A DNA stretch of 48,153 nt from Oligoflexia bacterium (GCA_030432875.1 JAUILP010000021.1:1-48153), one strand, 5' to 3'. Shown: positions 16,828-25,816, counted from the first letter of the stretch. The notes: generated by a model not told the origin, from the sequence alone. Made by a program: numbers and translations.

Positions 16828-17978
16828 TTTTGCGTCATACCTTTTTTATCAAGCTCTGCATATTTTCCCTGTTTATCCCAGCGATAGATGACATAGTTGG
16901 ATTTTTTCAAATCGCCTTTTTTGTCCCAAGCAAGTGTACCAACAACCGTATCTACGGGATTGTTTTCCAACCATGTTGCCAGGGTTTTGCCATCATGTTT
17001 TTTGTTGTTTTTAAGTGCGGCTGCAATCGCCTCCATTGTGGCATACGAATACAACGTATATCCCTCAGGCTCATATTTCATTGCGGTACGAAACTCCTCT
17101 ACAACTTTTTTTCCCGCACTAATATTGCGCGCTTCCGCACTAAAGGTCATATACACACCTTGGGTGGCATTAGCGCCCCCAGCGGCGGTTACAAAATCAG
17201 AGGAGACAATGCCATCTCCAGAAATAAAAGGAGCGTCAATACCCAGTTCACGCATTTGCCTAACTAGCGGTCCCGCTTCAGATTGCAGTCCACCAAAATA
17301 AACGGCTTCAGCTCCAACTGATTTAATCTTTGTAACAAGCGCCCGAAAATCTTTTTCTCCTCGCGTCAATCCCTCATAAAGGACTTCTTTAAATTTGGGG
17401 TTTCTCTCCTTTAGTCTAGCTTTAAAGGCATCAGCTAAACCCTTGCCGTAGGTATCTTTATCATGAAGGACCGCAACCTTACTCAGCTTTAAATCATCCA
17501 TTAAAAAATCGGCGGCTATGGCTCCTTGTTGATCATCGCGACCACAGGTTCTGAGAATTGTTCGAAGTTTACGGTCGGTGACCTGAGGATTGGTGGAAGC
17601 TGGCGTGATCATAAGGACCCCTGCTTCATTGTATATTTCTGAAGCAGGGATGGTTGAGGATGAACAAAAATGTCCTATTACAGCAACGACATTATCCTTC
17701 TCAACCAGCCTGTTTGCGACATTTACCGCCTGTTTAGGCTCACAAGCATCATCTCCCTTTACAAGTTCAATTTTTTTTCCATTGATGCCACCCGCTTTAT
17801 TGATATCTGCAGCAGCTTTTTCGCTACCATGCCATAATTGCTCACCAAAAGCCGCGTTATTGCCAGTGTGAGGTCCTGCTATACCTATTTTAATCGTGTC
17901 AGAGGCGAAAATATTCCCAGCGCCTAAAGACATTGTAAGAAAAATAGCAACCAAAGATGCCTTTGCGTGTTTAATCAC
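16824..17978 (-). CDS. livK: Branched-chain amino-acid ABC importer, periplasmic binding protein LivK-type
   Basis: Periplasmic solute receptor that feeds the LivHMGF importer. The signal peptide is SLVAIFLTMSLGAGNIFAS. The type I periplasmic-binding fold follows with IKIGIAGPHTGNNAAFGEQL, INGKKIELV, VIGHFCSSST and ITPASTNPQVT, which are close to LivK/LivJ. It is 384 aa including the signal. Translation begins at a GTG (17978) behind AAGGAGA. It is first in the operon, as expected for a protein needed in excess. A TATAAT lies upstream (18043-18038) but I find no -35 at correct spacing. Confidence 0.95.
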   Translation of the reverse strand: MIKHAKASLVAIFLTMSLGAGNIFASDTIKIGIAGPHTGNNAAFGEQLWHGSEKAAADINKAGGINGKKIELVKGDDACEPKQAVNVANRLVEKDNVVAVIGHFCSSSTIPASEIYNEAGVLMITPASTNPQVTDRKLRTILRTCGRDDQQGAIAADFLMDDLKLSKVAVLHDKDTYGKGLADAFKARLKERNPKFKEVLYEGLTRGEKDFRALVTKIKSVGAEAVYFGGLQSEAGPLVRQMRELGIDAPFISGDGIVSSDFVTAAGGANATQGVYMTFSAEARNISAGKKVVEEFRTAMKYEPEGYTLYSYATMEAIAAALKNNKKHDGKTLATWLENNPVDTVVGTLAWDKKGDLKKSNYVIYRWDKQGKYAELDKKGMTQK

Positions 17979-18158
17979 TCGAGGTCTCCTTAAAACAAAA
18001 AATGATACATATCCATATTATGTAGAAAGTTTGGTACATTATACCCCTTTAAGTCAACGATAAATTCGCATGCCTGACGCAAGCTACAATGCACAGCCAT
18101 CCCCATACGTCTTTTTAGGCTAGTTTTGCGGAAAATCAAGGCCCTGCCCCGATATAAA

Positions 18159-19241
18159 TTATGATTTATATAAATAATTAAAGTGCGTGGTTCGCGTCGG
18201 CGTTAACTGCAGTGCGAGATAAAAAGAAACAATCAGCGTAAACACACCAAAAATTTGATGAATCGTAGCAACGCTAACCGGGACCATAAAGATTAAGGTT
18301 AAAATACCTAACGTAACTTGTACGCTAATAAGAACCCCTAACAAACGCACGATTTTTTTGATTTCAAAATCATAAGAGCTAAATTCTATAACCGCCGCAA
18401 ATATAAAAATAAGCAGGGCCAAGCCAATGCCAAGCACGCGGTGAATCCACTGGACAAGCGCATGATTTTCAAAAAAATTAATCCACAAGGGACTGAGGTT
18501 CCAGACACCATCGGGAATCCACTGCCCATTCATCAAAGGAAAAGTGCTGTAAGAATATCCTGCCTTTAGTCCGGCGACTAACGCCCCGTAAAAAATTTGT
18601 AGCTGTACAAAAAAAACGATGCTCCAACTCGTGACGATAGCACCAATGCCGCTCTCCTTTTTAAATAAGCTTTGCTGAGGTAAAACCGATTTTAAGGAAT
18701 TAATTAAATATACGAGATACATGATAACCAGCATTGCCATTCCCAAATGCATCGCAAGCTTATAGTGACTCACATGAGGGTGATCTTCCAGACCACTCTT
18801 TACCATAATCCAGCCTATATATCCCTGAAGGCCCCCTAAAATTAAAAGCCAAAAAATTCGGTTGGCGGTGCGACCTGAAATTTTTCGTTGCCCAATAAAG
18901 ACCACCAAAGGCAAAAATATGACGAGGCCGATGATTCGTCCCAGCAACCTATGAATATATTCCCAAAAATAAATCCCCTTAAAATCATCTAACGTCATAT
19001 CATAATTAAGTTTTTTGTACTCAGGAAAGTTCTGATAGAGACTAAACTCTTGCTGCCATTCGCTATGATTTAAAGGCGGTAAAATTCCAATGATTGGCTT
19101 CCATTCTACGATGGACAAACCAGAACGGGTAAGACGGGTGATTGCGCCAAGGGCTATCATAACAATCACTAAAACCAAAATCCAGGTGAGCCAGCGCGAT
19201 ATTTGCTTGGCATTTAGGGTTTCTTTGTGATCGACTTGCAC
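18159..19241 (-). CDS. ctaA: Heme A synthase CtaA
   Basis: Converts heme O to heme A for cytochrome c oxidase, in the inner membrane. About eight transmembrane helices are visible. Family marks are GAITRLTRSGLSIVEWKP near the N-terminus and His ligands in WEYIHRLLGRIIGL (about 93), HYKLAMHLGMA, WIHRVLGI and TIHQIFG. The length of 360 aa and absence of the short Bacillus-type form point to the proteobacterial/mitochondrial (COX15-like) class. It starts at GTG behind AAAGGAG. No cta oxidase genes lie next to it in this window. It implies aerobic respiration with an aa3-type oxidase. Confidence 0.92.
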   Translation of the reverse strand: MQVDHKETLNAKQISRWLTWILVLVIVMIALGAITRLTRSGLSIVEWKPIIGILPPLNHSEWQQEFSLYQNFPEYKKLNYDMTLDDFKGIYFWEYIHRLLGRIIGLVIFLPLVVFIGQRKISGRTANRIFWLLILGGLQGYIGWIMVKSGLEDHPHVSHYKLAMHLGMAMLVIMYLVYLINSLKSVLPQQSLFKKESGIGAIVTSWSIVFFVQLQIFYGALVAGLKAGYSYSTFPLMNGQWIPDGVWNLSPLWINFFENHALVQWIHRVLGIGLALLIFIFAAVIEFSSYDFEIKKIVRLLGVLISVQVTLGILTLIFMVPVSVATIHQIFGVFTLIVSFYLALQLTPTRTTHFNYLYKS

Positions 19242-19645
19242 GACAAACTCCTTTAAGCGGGGTAATCTCGCCCGAAATTTCTCTCACCCATGACCGACCG
19301 ATGAATTGATGTATGCTATAATAGGTTACATTTTCTGCAATGCGGGAACGAGTTTCTTAAGGTTCTATTTCTATCCTAAATTTAAAAATGATGTGACAAA
19401 AAAATAGCTTTATTTTTAGTTTAAATATAAAAAAATTCTTTTGTGAATCTTATAGCTTGCTCTCGCCACATTAACATATCGAGAAGGAAGGAAAAAAAAG
19501 GCTTTATGGCGTAAATTACTTATGCATGGTATGGATGAATTGCTAAGAGAAAATTTCTCATTGGCTCTTTGTCTTCATAAACACCTTGAAGCTTAAGATC
19601 CTGAGACTATTTATTAGTTAGTCTTTGGCGCAAAAGTGAGAAAAA
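19242..19645. other. Gene-free stretch between ctaA and the palindromic element
   Basis: AT-rich divergent intergenic DNA. There is a 24-codon open frame from 19525, but without coding features. I see no convincing promoter or terminator. Confidence 0.4.
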
Positions 19646-19731
19646 GACGTGTCCTGAAGGGTGAAACCCTGTAGGATCTCCTTGCTAAGTATCTGATTTT
19701 AAGAGATCTCTCGCTGTGCTCGGGACACGTT
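19646..19731. repeat. Multi-stem palindromic element (three-way-junction fold)
   Basis: An outer stem of about 11 bp (19646-19656 with 19721-19731, core ACGTGTCC/GGACACGT) encloses two hairpins: AGGGT-GAA-ACCCT (19658-19670) and GATCTC/GAGATC (19675-19680 with 19703-19708). The bases left unpaired would form a three-way junction. It abuts another perfect palindrome at 19732-19762. It could be a structured small RNA, a leader element of the downstream pseudouridine synthase gene, or a MITE/REP-like element. No known RNA family is recognised. Confidence 0.5.
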
Positions 19732-19762
19732 CGCTGGCGCGAAACTCTGTTTCGCGCCAGCG
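19732..19762. repeat. Perfect 14-bp palindrome, REP-like
   Basis: CGCTGGCGCGAAAC and its exact complement GTTTCGCGCCAGCG surround TCT. The core GGCGCGA-ACTCTGTTT-CGCGCC nearly matches the hairpin at 23773-23807, so these are two copies of a small palindromic family. There is no T-run, and it lies 29 bp before the next gene's start. Confidence 0.7.
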
Positions 19763-19791
19763 ACTAGTTAACTTACTCTAACTGAGTCGTT

Positions 19792-20514
19792 ATGAACCTA
19801 AGTGAAATATATGCAAAAATTGAAGTCGTCTTTGAGGACCACCACCTTATCATACTTAATAAACCAGCACGTCTTCCAGTTGCCGCTGATGAAAGTGGTG
19901 ATAAATCTCTCCTTAACTGGGCTCGGGAGCAGCAGGAGCAAAGCAATAAATTAAACAATCGCAAGGGCTACCTGGTTCCCCTGCACTTTATCGATCGCCC
20001 GACTTCAGGGCTAGTTATGTTTGCCAAAAGCAGCAAAGCGGCGCAGCGCATGAATGATGCCTTTAAAAAACGGACAATAGTTAAAAAATATCTGGCGATA
20101 GTTGAAATACACAAGCCCGCTCCACCAGAAAGGACGATTGTTTTAGAAGATTTTTTAAGCAAAAATAAAAGCGATAACAAGGTTACCCTCGCAAGCTCTC
20201 TCGATTTAGGGGCCAAAAAGGCCTATTTAAAAGCTTATTGGCTGGCTCAAAAAAATAATCGTGCCCTACTTGAAGTCCTTCTTGGCACAGGAAGAAGCCA
20301 TCAAATTCGTGTACAACTTAGCTCTCGGGGTTGGCCTATTGTTGGGGACTTGAAATATGGCGCGCAATTCGCTTTTGATCACAAGATTGCCCTTCATGCT
20401 TTTAGCCTGCAGTTTGAACACCCGGTAAGCAAAGAAAGGCTAATATTTACAAAATACCCAGGTAAAGACTGGGAATTACTAGATTTTTCAGTTAACTACC
20501 CACTCCCCACATAA
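19792..20514 (+). CDS. RluA-family pseudouridine synthase (240 aa)
   Basis: Isomerises uridine to pseudouridine in rRNA or tRNA. The N-terminal VVFEDHHLIILNKPARLPV is the usual family opening, the catalytic Asp is D68 in HFIDRPTSGL (variant of HRLDxxTSG), and GTGRSHQIRVQLSSRGWPIV with GDLKYGA marks the C-terminal core. It lacks an S4 domain and is short, like RluA/TruC-type enzymes, so the target site is uncertain. The ribosome-binding site is weak, and a multi-stem palindromic region lies directly upstream. Confidence 0.88.
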   Translation: MNLSEIYAKIEVVFEDHHLIILNKPARLPVAADESGDKSLLNWAREQQEQSNKLNNRKGYLVPLHFIDRPTSGLVMFAKSSKAAQRMNDAFKKRTIVKKYLAIVEIHKPAPPERTIVLEDFLSKNKSDNKVTLASSLDLGAKKAYLKAYWLAQKNNRALLEVLLGTGRSHQIRVQLSSRGWPIVGDLKYGAQFAFDHKIALHAFSLQFEHPVSKERLIFTKYPGKDWELLDFSVNYPLPT

Positions 20515-20525
20515 AGACACAGAGC

Positions 20526-21629
20526 CTACATATCGTGCGAAAGACACATCGGATTAGTGTAAAACATATGGGCAACTGCGTTTTTATCAACGACAACTAA
20601 AGTATAAACATCCATTGATTTATGGGTGGTATCATCTATAAAAGTCAGCTTACCTAATAGAATTGATTCCACAAATTTTGTATCGGTGACATTTTTATAA
20701 AAATCCGCAATCGCATTCCCATTAATACTCAAGCCATGCTCTGTCAGAACTTGGGATGCATTGACAATAAATTGACCTATAGCCTCATCACCACTCTGCG
20801 TAAAATCAAAAATAGGGTTTAAGCGAAAAATCGGATTTAAGCGAAAAATGGGGTTTAAACGAAATTGACTCTGCAGCGCATCAAATAACGACTCCGGGGA
20901 CAAGTGGGCCACTGATCCAAAATCTTCTATCTTATAAGGTGTCATCCAATTACCAGCTTTTACCTTATCCCAAGAATCATATAAATAATTTGATTGAGAT
21001 TTTTCCCCACTTTTTTTCCGCAAAGCTTCATAGGCAAATAGATTTTGCCCAACCTGTAAATCGAGGGAGACAAAATCCGGTCCAGTAACGTTTTCTACAA
21101 CATACCCCACCGAGGGAATCAGGACATAAGATGCCTGATACCTTAATAAGTGTCGATGGTATTTTGCGATCGCATACTTAAATTCCCTGTTATTAAATAT
21201 CTGTCGCCCAGAATAATGAGCGACCATCATCATCATGGGAATATCTGTGGCGTAGTCTCTGCAAACTTTATTTTCAGCATGCTCATTATACAAGAGAAAC
21301 GCTTCTAACTCCTGTTCCCCAATAATAACCCGGTTCTCAGCAAGCTGTCTGTTTGTCATTTCTTCTTTGAAAATAGATCTATTATACCAAGCCACGTATT
21401 CATCAAAACAAGACAACAGAGGAATGCCTTTTCGGAGCCATATAGCATCAATAACAAATGGCGCTGTGGAATAGCCCAATTGGGTAGCAAAAGGCTTTCC
21501 ATTTTCTTCACGTTTTTCATTGCTGCCAGATGTATCGATGACTGCTGCTAAGGCATTAAAAGCAAAGAATAATGAAACGATGTACAAAAAAATCGGCTTC
21601 AAAAACGTAAATGTCGAAGTTTTTCGCAT
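20526..21629 (-). CDS. Secreted protein with tandem RLNPIF repeats (367 aa), unknown
   Basis: I start at the ATG at 21629 (MRKTSTFTFLKP), which has GAGAG upstream and gives a clean signal peptide (IFLYIVSLFFAFNALA); an in-frame ATG at 21671 lacks a binding site. The mature protein has no recognised family. Near residues 255-275 it carries three copies of FRLNPI, encoded by 18-bp tandem repeats. It includes a MMMMVAHYSG segment and a C-terminal TYTLVVVDK-like beta region. It is convergent with the upstream pseudouridine synthase gene and separated from it by only 11 bp. Confidence 0.65.
   Translation of the reverse strand: MRKTSTFTFLKPIFLYIVSLFFAFNALAAVIDTSGSNEKREENGKPFATQLGYSTAPFVIDAIWLRKGIPLLSCFDEYVAWYNRSIFKEEMTNRQLAENRVIIGEQELEAFLLYNEHAENKVCRDYATDIPMMMMVAHYSGRQIFNNREFKYAIAKYHRHLLRYQASYVLIPSVGYVVENVTGPDFVSLDLQVGQNLFAYEALRKKSGEKSQSNYLYDSWDKVKAGNWMTPYKIEDFGSVAHLSPESLFDALQSQFRLNPIFRLNPIFRLNPIFDFTQSGDEAIGQFIVNASQVLTEHGLSINGNAIADFYKNVTDTKFVESILLGKLTFIDDTTHKSMDVYTLVVVDKNAVAHMFYTNPMCLSHDM
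20808..20861 (-). repeat. Three 18-bp tandem repeats inside the secreted protein gene
   Basis: Units at 20808-20825, 20826-20843 and 20844-20861 differ by a few bases each and encode FRLNPI three times in frame. Slippage could change copy number without breaking the frame. Confidence 0.9.
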
Positions 21630-21906
21630 GGCAAACTCTCGGTAAATTGTGGAGAAATCAACATCTCTCATTTTTTATTTTTTATTCTGAGAACGCAAGG
21701 CAAATTTCACTAAAGCGACAAAATGGTTATGGTTAGTATTGGGTCGCTTTAAAAAAGCCGTCAGGTATCAGGTCGTTGGCAGTTTTATCCCTAAATTTTT
21801 ACAAAAAACTTTTAAGTATAAATGAGCTATTCCGATAAAAAGAGTTGCCGGAGTACAGGCAGATCCTTGGTTTTAGAAAAAAAACACTCGAGAATGAGAA
21901 GAAAAA

Positions 21907-22296
21907 ATGAATTTTTTGATAAAAATGCTACAGGTTATATACCACGCCAAGCTAAAATTGTTTTTGTTAATTTTGGCACCTTATGCTTTAGGCGCCGAAT
22001 TAGATTGCGATCAAAAGGGCTACCGCAATACATTTCCCCTCCAAGCTACGGTTTGGGTAAAATTTCATGCTGATGCGCTTGGCAAGGATAGTGATAACAA
22101 GGTTGTACCCCTGGGAAATAAAGAGGTGTACATTTCAAAAATCACCGGAAATATCCTCACTTTTGATTTAGCTCTAGATCCGAATAAGCCTCTTGAGATC
22201 AAGACCTACACCGCGTCGGCATCCTGTGTTAACTGCGTTGAATCTGAAGGTCCAGGACAGATGACAAATGATGATTTTTGCATCGTTCCACTCTAA
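21907..22296 (+). CDS. Small secreted Cys-containing protein (129 aa), unknown
   Basis: The N-terminal region to about residue 30 is a signal sequence (KLKLFLLILAPYALGA) and the start follows GAGAAGAAAA. The mature part has Cys in LDCDQKG, CVNC and FCIVPL, suggesting disulfides. It appears beta-rich. No family is recognised. It stands alone between divergent and convergent neighbours, with no clear terminator. Confidence 0.6.
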   Translation: MNFLIKMLQVIYHAKLKLFLLILAPYALGAELDCDQKGYRNTFPLQATVWVKFHADALGKDSDNKVVPLGNKEVYISKITGNILTFDLALDPNKPLEIKTYTASASCVNCVESEGPGQMTNDDFCIVPL

Positions 22297-22475
22297 AAAT
22301 GCCGAGAATGCGGGTCTCGATAAATTTTTACGCGCAAAAATCCCCTAATGAACTTCAGCAAAAAACTATAATAATCAGAGTCTTAAAATTTTATTCCCCC
22401 CAACATTAAAGAAATCACCTCATAATACCGATAAGACTGGGGAACGATATTTTCCCATAACAAGCGGAGAGGTTT

Positions 22476-23750
22476 ATGCGGCGAAAATTCTTTAATTTCT
22501 TAAGTTTTACCCTAGTTTTCACCTTGGTATCGGTATCTTGCAATAAGCCAAAAAAGATGAAAAGCGATGTCCATCCCCCTTCGGGAGGTGATGTAACCTC
22601 AAAAGACTGTACCGACACCCGTGGCGGAAAGCATGCTATTGGACAATCATGGACAGAAAATCGCTATGTCAAGGGCCAGTCATGTGCCCAGGGACCAACA
22701 ACATGTACTTGTGAGGCTTCGGGAGAACAAGGATTAGGCTATGCTCGCTGTCCCGATTCTTTTCCCAGCCAAAATGAATGTACTGCAGCGAATGGCGGAG
22801 GAAATAACGGTCAGACAGCTGGTGGTGGCGGAAACCAACAATCTGGTGGCGGTGGTGAAAAGGGTGACGGCTATCCCATTTACGGTATTTTTGACAGAGG
22901 GGCCGAACATCTTATGCCAAACGGCGGATACGTGATGGATCTCATTTTTTATCATCAAGCGGGCAATATTAACCAGGTACCAACTGACCATGGCGTCGTC
23001 CCATTATACTCACATCCATCTTTTAGTAACAAACGTGTTATTGTGAGACTCGATTACAGCACCCCAAGATTGAGGGATGAAACAGGGGACACTGCGCCCT
23101 ACCTTTCCAATCCCCCTGACTACGATGCCATTAAAAGTCAATTCGTGGCAAAAATTCAAGGCACGTCCAATGTTTGGGGCTTTGTGGTCGGGAATGAACC
23201 CAATATTGATAACCTAACTTCACAGCAATATGCCGAGTTTTTTAAAAAAGCCGCGACAGACCTTAAAGCTAATACGACAAATGCAAAAGTCATTATGGCT
23301 CCGATCGCGCCATTAGCTGGCAATTCAATTCCCTATCAAAATGCCATTTTAGACGAAGCTGGTAGCTATGCTGATGCCTTTTGTGTGCAAGGAAAAACCC
23401 GAAGTGCCAGCTTCCCAGACGAAAAAAGCTCTGATGATCTCTGGGCAGCATTTTTGAGCCATATTGACCTGATATCAAAAAAATTTCCTGGTAAACCCAT
23501 TATTATTTGTGAACTTGGCCCTCACTCTGATACGGGTTCTATGTGGGGACAGGATCCCGAATATTTGAAAAAGGCCTACGCGGAAATTGTCAGACTTAAC
23601 AGCCTTGGCACTTATAACCCCATTTATACAGGCATCACTTTTAGGTATGACGCTGATATGACTCCCGGCTGCCAAAACACGCAGTGGAGTTTTTGTGCCC
23701 ACGAAGATGTCTTTAGTAATGCCTATTCGTTAGGACTTAAGGGTCCTTAA
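22476..23750 (+). CDS. Lipoprotein with clan GH-A-like glycosidase domain (424 aa)
   Basis: N-terminal signal with a lipobox-like end at C22 (TLVSVSC), then a Cys-rich region (about 45-102), a Gly/Gln-rich linker (about 107-132) and a C-terminal TIM-barrel-like domain. That domain has VWGFVVGNEPN with E241 at the place of the general acid/base of clan GH-A enzymes, and PIIICELG with E346 at the place of the nucleophile. This suggests hydrolysis of a polysaccharide outside the cell. The specific family and substrate cannot be told. GGAGAGG precedes the ATG. The hairpin after the gene probably terminates it. Confidence 0.65.
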   Translation: MRRKFFNFLSFTLVFTLVSVSCNKPKKMKSDVHPPSGGDVTSKDCTDTRGGKHAIGQSWTENRYVKGQSCAQGPTTCTCEASGEQGLGYARCPDSFPSQNECTAANGGGNNGQTAGGGGNQQSGGGGEKGDGYPIYGIFDRGAEHLMPNGGYVMDLIFYHQAGNINQVPTDHGVVPLYSHPSFSNKRVIVRLDYSTPRLRDETGDTAPYLSNPPDYDAIKSQFVAKIQGTSNVWGFVVGNEPNIDNLTSQQYAEFFKKAATDLKANTTNAKVIMAPIAPLAGNSIPYQNAILDEAGSYADAFCVQGKTRSASFPDEKSSDDLWAAFLSHIDLISKKFPGKPIIICELGPHSDTGSMWGQDPEYLKKAYAEIVRLNSLGTYNPIYTGITFRYDADMTPGCQNTQWSFCAHEDVFSNAYSLGLKGP

Positions 23751-23772
23751 AAAAACTTCTTATGTGATCTTT

Positions 23773-23807
23773 AACTCAGGCGCGAGACTCTGTTTTGCGC
23801 CTGAGTT
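23773..23807. terminator. Hairpin between convergent genes, likely bidirectional terminator
   Basis: AACTCAGGCGC (23773-23783) pairs with GCGCCTGAGTT (23797-23807), and GAGAC and GTTTT partly extend the stem. It lies between two genes that end towards each other. Its core is a near copy of the palindrome at 19732-19762. The T-tracts are poor, so the terminator role is inferred from position. Confidence 0.5.
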
Positions 23808-23837
23808 CTATTAATACTAGGTTATTTTCTACCCAAA

Positions 23838-25181
23838 CTACTTGGCCCTAAGAATTTCGATCTTGCCCCCTTTGATCACCACTTCCTTAACCAAGGCAGT
23901 CCTGCCCTCGTTTTTAATACTGATTTTATAGGTGCCCGGCGGCAAATCAACGCGGGATATATTGAAAGCACCAGGGAGTAATGTCCAACCTCTCGTATCT
24001 GCTGTTTCCGTAGCCGCTGTAACGGCATTGGCGACTAAGCCGCCGAGGGTGCCGAATTTTTTTTCGGCCTGATAATTCATCTGGCCCTTAATAAGAAGAC
24101 GCGCCCCTTGCTTAAGAAGCATGCGCCCCATACGGTCCTCTAAAGTTTGCTTGGCAATTGCATTCATATCCTGAAAATTTTCAGCACTGAAAAAACCATT
24201 CCGGTCTTTTTTTCCTTTTGCCGCAGATTCAGAATCAAGGCTAACACCTGTCTTTCCTGAAGAATAATAACGGGATTCTCTAATTACCGGAAAAGAAAAA
24301 CGGACAACTTGACCGCTAATGGGCAGAATATGCTCTTCGGCTACTTTGTAGGCAATATGCCCAAGTTCATGAACCACGACGAGAGAGCCCAACTCTTCCC
24401 GTGCTGAATCCTGGTTTTCAGCAGGATCAACAATCTTAGGGTAGGATTTTTCAAGCTCTTTTAAACTATCATTTCGCCCACGCTTGGCATAAAGCCGCGC
24501 TAAACTCGTGACTAATAACTCGGGAACTCTTCCTTGATAGAAATCTTTATAGGTCCCGGCGTATAAATCAAGCGCCTTTTTATAATCGATAATTGCGTCG
24601 TCAATATTGCCGCGTGCTTCGAATATAATGCCCGAAAGCATCAGGGAAAAGGCATCCGTTTTATATTTATTGGAACTATCCCCATGGCGTTGATTGATTT
24701 CATGAAGCTTGTTGTTGATTTTTCTCGCCTGGACAGTTGCTGCAGCTAAATCATCATCTTCTATAAAGGATAACGCGAGCATGGTATGGATAGCAACGAT
24801 CTCATAATCCTCACCAGAATAATCACTCGCCGACTCATTATAAAGAAGAGTCGCGACAGATTTAGAAATACTTGTAGTATATAGCTCATCCGCCACTTTA
24901 TCTGCTTGCAGCAAATACTTGCGTGAAGCCTTTAAATCATCCATGCGATCAAGAATCATGGCCTTTTCTAAAAAAAAGAGCAGCCTGTGACGATTGTCTG
25001 GTTTGATGTCAGACTTGTTTAAGGCTTCGATGGCTTCTTCATAAGAGCCATGCTGAAACTGCTGCCGCATTTCTTCGGTGCTTTGGGTGTATGAGGCACA
25101 CCCAAAAAGCACGTAAAACAAGGAAAACCACACCGCAGGAAATACAATTTTTTTGTAATAATACCACGTGTGAATACGCAT
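23838..25181 (-). CDS. COG3014-like lipoprotein with TPR-like helices (447 aa)
   Basis: I start at the ATG at 25181, behind AAGGG and just past the lpoB stop. The product then opens with a lipoprotein signal ending VLFGC. Residues about 30-230 look like TPR-type helical repeats, and the C-terminal part (about 380-447) is a beta domain ending in RALVKEVVIKGGKIEILRA-like sequence. The overall plan and its position beside lpoB match the COG3014 proteins that travel with LpoB-like and COG3018-like lipoproteins. A role in envelope or peptidoglycan synthesis is inferred from that partnership. GSLVVVHELGHIA resembles a HExxH-like patch but reads HELGH, a possible metal site. Confidence 0.7.
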   Translation of the reverse strand: MRIHTWYYYKKIVFPAVWFSLFYVLFGCASYTQSTEEMRQQFQHGSYEEAIEALNKSDIKPDNRHRLLFFLEKAMILDRMDDLKASRKYLLQADKVADELYTTSISKSVATLLYNESASDYSGEDYEIVAIHTMLALSFIEDDDLAAATVQARKINNKLHEINQRHGDSSNKYKTDAFSLMLSGIIFEARGNIDDAIIDYKKALDLYAGTYKDFYQGRVPELLVTSLARLYAKRGRNDSLKELEKSYPKIVDPAENQDSAREELGSLVVVHELGHIAYKVAEEHILPISGQVVRFSFPVIRESRYYSSGKTGVSLDSESAAKGKKDRNGFFSAENFQDMNAIAKQTLEDRMGRMLLKQGARLLIKGQMNYQAEKKFGTLGGLVANAVTAATETADTRGWTLLPGAFNISRVDLPPGTYKISIKNEGRTALVKEVVIKGGKIEILRAK

Positions 25182-25189
25182 AAAACCCT

Positions 25190-25816
25190 TTACCAACCAG
25201 AACCGGAGCGATTAAAACGTTTTTTAATCTCGTTTTTTTGACTCCAAACAATCTCGCTTGTTTCCAAATCTGTCAGTTTTAGGTTCACTTGATAATAGAC
25301 GGTTTTTAGCCCTTCCTGCGTATGAACGCTATTTGACATAGCGCCAGAGAGAAAATAATCAGCTCCTGTTTGACGGCCTGATTTTTTTGCACTGGCTCCG
25401 CTCACAGCTCCGCTATTTTGGTATTTAATTTCATCAAGGATTTTTTGACGTTTTTCTTTATCGACAAAACGAACCTGACCACTATTGATCAATTCATCTT
25501 GAATGGCCTCAGTTAACGCTTTGGTATCGATATGCTCATCCGTTCTGTTTTCAACTTCATCGACGATAACAACAGGACGGGTGTCATTATGCTGCCGACG
25601 AAAAATTTCTAACCACGGTTTCTTTAAAGCGCCATTGACCATAATTTCTGCTGTTTTCTTAGCGTCAGATTCATTCCATTTGTCATCAACAATTTCCCTC
25701 TTATTAGGATCGTCATATTCCCCTTGAAACGCTGGCGTACAATGCCATAAAGGAAAAAGACTGCTGACGGTAACACACAGACTGAAGGTTCTTTTTTTGA
25801 TATTTCTCAAATTCAA
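25190..25816 (-). CDS. lpoB: Penicillin-binding protein activator LpoB-like lipoprotein
   Basis: LpoB is an outer-membrane lipoprotein that reaches through the periplasm to stimulate class A penicillin-binding proteins. Matching features are WNESDAKKTAEIMVNGALKK, PWLEIF, VVIVDEVENRTDEHIDTKAL, the DKEKRQKILDEIKYQ helix, QTGADYFLSGAM and SEIVWSQKNEIKK. The length of 208 aa is typical. The start is a TTG behind AGGAGA. The N-terminus has a signal ending LFPLWHC, so acylation at Cys is likely although His before Cys is not canonical. Translation of the COG3014-like gene follows directly. Confidence 0.85.
   Translation of the reverse strand: MNLRNIKKRTFSLCVTVSSLFPLWHCTPAFQGEYDDPNKREIVDDKWNESDAKKTAEIMVNGALKKPWLEIFRRQHNDTRPVVIVDEVENRTDEHIDTKALTEAIQDELINSGQVRFVDKEKRQKILDEIKYQNSGAVSGASAKKSGRQTGADYFLSGAMSNSVHTQEGLKTVYYQVNLKLTDLETSEIVWSQKNEIKKRFNRSGSGW

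Noticed and set aside
18038..18043. TATAAT upstream of the liv operon as a promoter
   Set aside because: TTGACT is only 8 bp from it; no -35 at 16-18 bp. Mentioned only in the livK note.
18152..18171. AT-only palindrome over the ctaA stop as a terminator
   Set aside because: The stem has no G-C pair and no proper T-run; too weak to call.
19650..19710. Hammerhead-type ribozyme
   Set aside because: CTGA and GAAA occur, but the CUGAUGA core and order of helices do not fit.
22734..22991. Antisense frame within the glycosidase-like lipoprotein gene
   Set aside because: It is a shadow of a well-supported gene; no binding site or family features.
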